DNA of 64,000 nucleotides from Diphasiastrum complanatum. Lineage: Eukaryota > Streptophyta > Lycopodiopsida > Lycopodiales > Lycopodiaceae. The notes under the pieces were generated by a model that saw only the letters and a program-made list of their open reading frames with translations, did not search any database and had not been told where the DNA came from. Shown piece by piece: positions 59,252-64,000 of the stretch (position 1 is its first letter; every line of letters begins with the position of its first letter). Where the stretch lies: the NCBI GenBank assembly GCA_029204225.1, contig CM055093.1:45368338-45432337 (forward strand). Direction: 5' to 3'. A program made the position numbers and the translations under genes.

Positions 59252-60426
59252 TCATGTGTCCAAGAATGGGTTACAATAGTAATGCACTATGTGTTGTGAT
59301 CCTACTATGCTGATTACAGATTGAATAGTATCTCTACTTCTTCAATTACTTTTTACTCTCTCTAATAATCTCTTATTCAATATAATCAAATAGTCTGATA
59401 CAATGGGTTCACGAAGGAACTTAATTGATTCACACATCCTCTAATTGATTATTAACTCTAATTCACAAATGGAGGATATTTTCATCTTCTTCTTTTATTT
59501 CTATTATTGAATATATAAATACATCAATTGTACTGGTCGTGAAAATTACAACTCTACCGTTAGAGTGAACTATACAAGTAACAATTGTGAAGTGTGTTGG
59601 GCACTTAGTGGGTCCTACCACTAAAGTACTACTGGCTAAGCTTACCAAGTGGGCCCCGCCCCAGTACACTGTACATGTAGAGTAATAAGTGCGAGGGCAC
59701 TGGCTTCCTACGCGTATAAGCCCAACTCAATGAGCATGCAATTTGGTTTTGTAGAACTTGTAGAATTAGAAATAAGTGACTAGGGGCCTAAAATTCTAAA
59801 ATGACATTAGAGGCCCTAAGTCAAGTTGTTAATAAAAAAGTTAAAAGGGCCCAACTTAGAACTCACATGAATTATGTGAGTGTCCTTGTGCTTTCTTAAA
59901 GGAACATTAGATTCATTTTGTGTTAGTTTAGGAGGCTTGGATTATAATCCTTGCCATTGTAACTAACCAATAGAAGAAAGGAGCAAGGGCCTTCCCCGTC
60001 CATAAAAAGCACCCTTTGTACCATATTTCCATATTCAATAGGAGGAGGAGATGAATCTAGGTGTGGTTAGAGTAGGATTTGCAAGCTAACTTCGCAAGGG
60101 AAGCACTATTCCCTTGGGAACAAATCTATGTGTGACAAGTGAACCAAGGCCGCTACAAAGTGTTGCAGTTAATGCATAATGAACGGTGACGTAGTCTGTA
60201 TTGGATCGAGTAGAGTGAGAGGTCCATATTGAGTGGTGACAGTTGACGGCAGACATCGAGGGAGTTAGATGAGTAGTTGGCCGTTTTCCCTTGAGTCGAT
60301 GTCGGGTAAGTCGAAGTCGATCCAGCTATGCTTCAAAGTCAATGTATATACAAACTGTTCGACTTATGCGAGTAAGGCTGCATGTTGTTGTGGAGAGAGA
60401 ATATTTACATACTATAGGAGATGAAT
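59252..60426. other. Stretch without recognisable gene
   Basis: Short ORFs only, with no domain. A TATA-like CATAAAAAGCACC lies near 60001 with a GC-richer region after it, which may be part of another LTR, but no PBS or LTR pair supports that. Confidence 0.4.
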
Positions 60427-60609
60427 TCAGGTGAGTAGGAGTGAAGATTAATTCCAACATCTTCTTCATCCTCCTCCTCTTGATGTGCAATGTTGCTTTC
60501 TTCTTGTGTCTTCTTCTTCTTGAAACATTCTGATGCAAAGTACTTCTTTCCACAAAAGAAGCACTTGTACTTGGATTTGTCTTTCTTCCCTTTGCCCTTT
60601 GATCTTGAT
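60427..60609 (-). pseudogene. Copia gag zinc-knuckle fragment (minus strand)
   Basis: The minus-strand frame reads a Lys-rich linker then CFFCGKKYFASEC. Compared with C1 CFLCGKKGHFASEC, the Gly-His pair is replaced by Tyr, so the metal-binding His is lost. Followed by KKKKTQEE and an acidic tail. It ends exactly where a plus-strand copia LTR starts (60610), suggesting interruption by that insertion. Confidence 0.7.
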
Positions 60610-61222
60610 TGTCAAAATATTGAAAAATATATCTGATGTTGTGAGTAGGAGTCCTAAAAATGCCAAAGATGAATTGAGCTCATTTGGCTTAGTAAAGACC
60701 CATCTTAGAATAAAATATTCAAGGTAGGTAGAAGTAGAAACTCGAGCTACCATAGGAATTGCCATTTGTACTTTACATGCCACATTTAATGCATGAAAAG
60801 ACTAGGTGGCACAATTAGACATAGTGAGGTGGCTTGGATAAGTCTAGATAGCTTGAGAGGTGGATCCACAACTCCAATTCAACTCAAAGTAGGAGGAGAG
60901 TCCATGGATCTATATATATGTGATGTACTCTCATTGAGAAGATGATGAAATTTGTGTGTAATGCAAATTTGGAGACAAGCTCTTTGTGCCCTCTCTCTCT
61001 CCACGAGTTTTGTACTTCCTATTTTCTCTCCTTAGTCGAGTAGAGGCATTTATGATGCTTAGTCTTATGTTTTGTTGACAGATCTTGCTTGTAACACAAT
61101 AATATTTCTTGTATGATGAGCTTCGCTATTGACAACCAATGTTAGTCTGATCTTTATGGTATTATTGGGCTTAGGAGATCAAAAATACATGTGTAGGGCA
61201 TCCCACACGTGTGAATTCAGCA
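60610..61222 (+). mobile_element. Copia 5' LTR (613 bp)
   Basis: Starts TGTCAAAATATTG and ends GAATTCAGCA, directly followed by a perfect copia PBS. TATA box CTATATATATGTG near 60910 and a CT-rich leader. The end carries CACACGTGTGAA. 61236-61790 is its untranslated leader, containing two more CACGTG sites, and no gag follows because Ty3/gypsy sequence takes over. Confidence 0.7.
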
Positions 61223-61235
61223 TGGTATCAGAGCC
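61223..61235 (+). other. Copia primer-binding site
   Basis: TGGTATCAGAGCC, the consensus initiator tRNA-Met site, with no spacer after the LTR. Confidence 0.9.
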
Positions 61236-61799
61236 TACCTAAGTTTTACAAGAAAATCTAATCAAAAAGTTTGTAGATCTGATCAGATTTCAAGCTAGGA
61301 ATTGTCTAGATTCTACTTTCTAGCTAGTTTGCAGTTTTCTGGTGATTTAGAGTTCTAAACCACTTTGAATGGTCTAGATCAGGTACTGAATGGAATTCCA
61401 GGTGCTGGCACGTGTGAAATCCGCCCATTTTCAGTTTGGTGGTTCTCTCTCACCTTAGATCCAAATTTCATGCAAATTAGCCCACTAGAAAGCTAGAAAT
61501 GTGTAGAATCTGATGCAATTTGAATCATGACAGTTGGATAAGCCAATCAAAAGTTATAAGCTTTTGAATAGTTGTAGGTAGGGTGCCTAGACCTATGGCA
61601 AATCGTGTGCACATGTCATTTATTGATTGAATGATCACAAAAATCATCCAGAAGCTGCACAATCTCATCTATATGTGATTTAGACAAAATTTATAGGTTC
61701 TAGGCAAATTGTTTCATACAAATAGATTGTATTTGAGTCAATTTGACATTTTTGGAGTATTTCACACGTGTGAAATTCAGAGAACCATAGTTGTTCTGA

Positions 61800-62007
61800 A
61801 ATTATTAATACTACACACCCCAACACAAGTAATATTGGTTACTTTCTAATGTCTGTTGACAACCAGAATAACGCCTGAAGCCACTTCATTCAAAACAAAT
61901 CATAAATTGTACCAAATGCATAACTTTCTAACGATGTCCTCTGTGGGTTCGACATTATTTACTACAAAATCTATATTAACCTTGTTGGTATAGTGTGACA
62001 TATACCA
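61800..62007 (+). mobile_element. Ty3/gypsy 5' LTR end (start uncertain)
   Basis: The stretch before the tRNA-Asp PBS has the usual TGTGGGTTCGACATT block near 61946 and ends near GTGACATATACCA. The left edge could not be fixed and the LTR may be truncated by the older copia leader. Confidence 0.45.
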
Positions 62008-62012
62008 ATTTT

Positions 62013-62030
62013 TGGCGCCATTGCCGGGGA
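62013..62030 (+). other. Ty3/gypsy primer-binding site (tRNA-Asp type)
   Basis: TGGCGCCATTGCCGGGGA differs by one base from the TGGCGCCGTTGCCGGGGA site of the plant Athila/Tat elements. This places the element in that lineage group. Confidence 0.85.
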
Positions 62031-62219
62031 TAGCTTAGGAAAGTTATAAGAAAACTGACACATCCATCTCCATTTCTAGTGTATGTCAGATAGAGAATCA
62101 TGATTAGAACGATACCGTAAGATTAGAGAGAAATTTTTATGAAGACAAAGTGAGAGTGCGAGTCGACGAAATCTCGACGAGATTACTACCCAGTTACTTG
62201 AACTCCTAATTAGCTTGGT

Positions 62220-63000
62220 ATGGAGGGTCCTGCTGCACGTTTCACTTCTATTTCAAAAATTAAGTATGATTATTTTAAAGGGACTACTTCAGATGATGCA
62301 GATAGCTATGTCTTACAATTTGAGTCAATTGCTAATGCAAATAACAAAGGAACTAACGTAGACAAACTGCGAATCTTTCTTGGTCTGTTGAGAAAGCAGG
62401 CATGCATGTGGTACAGTCAAGTTGAACCAGGCCATGTAGGAACCTGGTTACTACTGAAAGATGCGTTTCTGAACCAGTTCAGAGAAATCGGTTATAAATC
62501 TAGAATTCTCGGACATCTGAACAATGTTCAGAAGAAAACTAAAGAATCTCTTCCAAAAATATACACGTAAGGTCAAGAATCTTATAGGAAAACTAACCAG
62601 TGTATATCCCGTTGACATGTAGATTGAATGGTTTATGGCTGGTTTACAACCAAAGATAGATCGATATTGCAAACAAGGGGACATGACTTCCTAAGCAGCA
62701 ATAATAGCTAGTGGTGAGAACTTTGAGACCTCGAAACTAGCACGAAAGCAACGCTCAACTAAAAGATCTCGTAAGTCTAAAACTGATTCTAGTGATAGCG
62801 AAGATGATCCGATACTAAATCAAGTTCCAGTTCTTCAAGCTCGGAGTCTGCTAGCAATGATTTATCGGAATTAGAAGCTGATAAAGGAAATAAAAGAAGT
62901 AAACAACGATCCAAGCAGAAGGATGACACGAAAACTATCGAGGATACGTTGTCAACTTCTAAAGTCGAAAATCTTTGGAAGAGTAATATGGCTGATCTTA
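62220..63000 (+). pseudogene. Ty3/gypsy gag, truncated by copia insertion
   Basis: ATG 62220 opens 116 codons with the capsid pattern DYFKGTTSDDADSYVLQFES, LRIFLGLLRKQACMWY and TWLLLKDAFLNQF. A frame change near 62560 is followed by KLTSVYPVDM, a stop, WFMAGLQPKIDRYCKQGDM and a Lys/Ser-rich stretch, then TAA/TAG stops. The element is cut at 63072 by a copia LTR, so pol is not in the window. Confidence 0.75.
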
Positions 63001-63072
63001 ATAAAAAGTTTAATGATTTGAAAGTGCAGATCTCTGAAGTGACAGACAAAAGACCAAGCTTCTTCTTCCCAC

Positions 63073-63811
63073 GTGTGAAACTAGTGTACTTGTCATGTAC
63101 CATAAACATATATGTTGTACATGAGTTAATTCAAGTTCTAGTGGCTAAAATGGCTAGAAACTAGTTTTCTCGATATATGACACATGGCATCAATCTATTG
63201 ATTGCATGAGCCAAATACTTTTGATAGGTGTCATATCCCATGTGTAGAGGACAGCTCACACGTGTGGAAATAGCTGAAGTAGGGGAGTTTTTGCGTCTAG
63301 AAGATTTCTATGAAGATCTCCATATAGTAGGAAATTGGACCAAAAATGCCCAAAATAGAAAGTTTGATCCAAGTTTCAAAATTGCATGATGATGAAAAGG
63401 CATCCTCACACGTGTGAGATCTAATGCATGATCAGTACCTCGAACTCCAAGAAGTGTATATATAGAGGCATATTTGGCCACAATCAACATGAAACATCAA
63501 TTTTGGTTTTGGAAGCAATTTTGTGTATTTCTCTCTATTTGTCTACATTTGTTTTGATTGTTTTGAGGTTCTATCATAGTGTACTTTATTTTCAGGTTGG
63601 AGTCCGTACTCTGACAAGGTTTCACACATGTGAAACCAGCAAGTACATTTACCTTCATTAAATGATTGTTCTTGTTAAGATTTTATGTCTAGAATTGATC
63701 TAGATTGATCTTAATCTTTTGTAGATTGATAGATCAAGTAAATCTAACATCCAATCCCTCTTGAGGATCAGATTAGGATCCACTCTTGGTCCATTTTGTA
63801 CTTTTTCCACA
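63073..63811 (+). mobile_element. Complete copia LTR (739 bp), C1-related family
   Basis: Starts TGTGAAACTAG and ends TTTTCCACA, followed at once by the PBS. TATA box GTGTATATATAGAGG near 63455. Its first part aligns with the C1 3' LTR remnants and its last part with the C1 5' LTR remnants, so it serves as the reference for both. It is the 5' LTR of an element that continues past 64000. Confidence 0.85.
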
Positions 63812-63824
63812 TGGTATCAGAGCC
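63812..63824 (+). other. Copia primer-binding site and start of leader
   Basis: TGGTATCAGAGCC. The leader to 64000 resembles the C1 leader (GGTAGCGAGTT, CTTGTTGTGGGCTGTAGG) and contains TCACACGTGTGA near 63985. Confidence 0.9.
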
Positions 63825-64000
63825 AAGTACAAGAGGTTTTATTGAATTTGATATGGGTGATCCAAATCAAAGCCAAAATTAGCAAGTTTTAGGAAACTAG
63901 TCAAATTTTGGGTAGCGAGTTGGATTTGATAGATATCCTCAAAATTTTTGGACCAGAACTTGTTGTGGGCTGTAGGAACCCTTTTCACACGTGTGAGGCC

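Overview
This window looks like repeat-rich nuclear DNA of a land plant. The evidence is its AT-rich composition, many Ty1/copia and Ty3/gypsy LTR retrotransposons with plant-type primer-binding sites (TGGTATCAGAGCC for initiator tRNA-Met, TGGCGCC(A/G)TTGCCGGGGA for tRNA-Asp), spliceosomal introns with GT-AG ends, and long (CT)n/(CA)n tracts. I cannot name the species. There is no sign of bacterial or organelle genes.

The main structure is a large tandem duplication. A unit of about 20.6 kb starts at 1311 (U1), starts again at 22974 (U2), and starts a third time at 43585 (U3). U3 stops at 56450, after about 13 kb. U1 carries 1.67 kb (2039-3709) and about 0.7 kb (11097-11806) that U2 and U3 lack. 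U1 has instead lost about 1.2 kb of the pol region of its copia element.

Each unit holds, in order: (1) a foldback element; (2) a decayed Ty3/gypsy gag; (3) copia element C1 (+), carrying a 1.15 kb solo LTR with a 5-bp target duplication in its integrase; (4) an intron-containing RNase H gene on the minus strand; (5) a minus-strand copia gag/protease fragment; (6) a minus-strand pair made of a decayed DUF7869-like gene and, upstream of it, a multi-exon Ulp1-like (C48) cysteine peptidase gene. U1 and U2 continue with (7) a dense CT/CA microsatellite block, (8) copia element C2 (+) with one large gag-protease-integrase ORF whose reverse transcriptase is missing, and (9) an inverted C2-family fragment.

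Flanks: on the left (1-1310) is the PBS and probable LTR of a minus-strand copia. On the right (56451-64000) is a pile of nested elements: a minus-strand copia gag/protease with its PBS, another minus-strand copia zinc-knuckle fragment, a copia LTR plus PBS (60610-61235), a Ty3/gypsy PBS and gag (62013 onward), and a complete 739-bp copia LTR (63073-63811) with PBS whose body runs off the window.

Almost all coding material is retroelement-derived and broken. The exceptions are the RNase H gene, which keeps its four acidic active-site residues and whose exon A reads the same in all three copies, and the Ulp1-like gene, whose exons join in phase. The Ulp1-like/DUF7869 pair is the part least explained by known retrotransposons. 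In U3 this block differs from U1/U2 and keeps several features closer to the family consensus, so it may be nearer the source locus. No functional cooperation among the retroelement pieces can be inferred. The layout records insertion, duplication, deletion and local sequence exchange.
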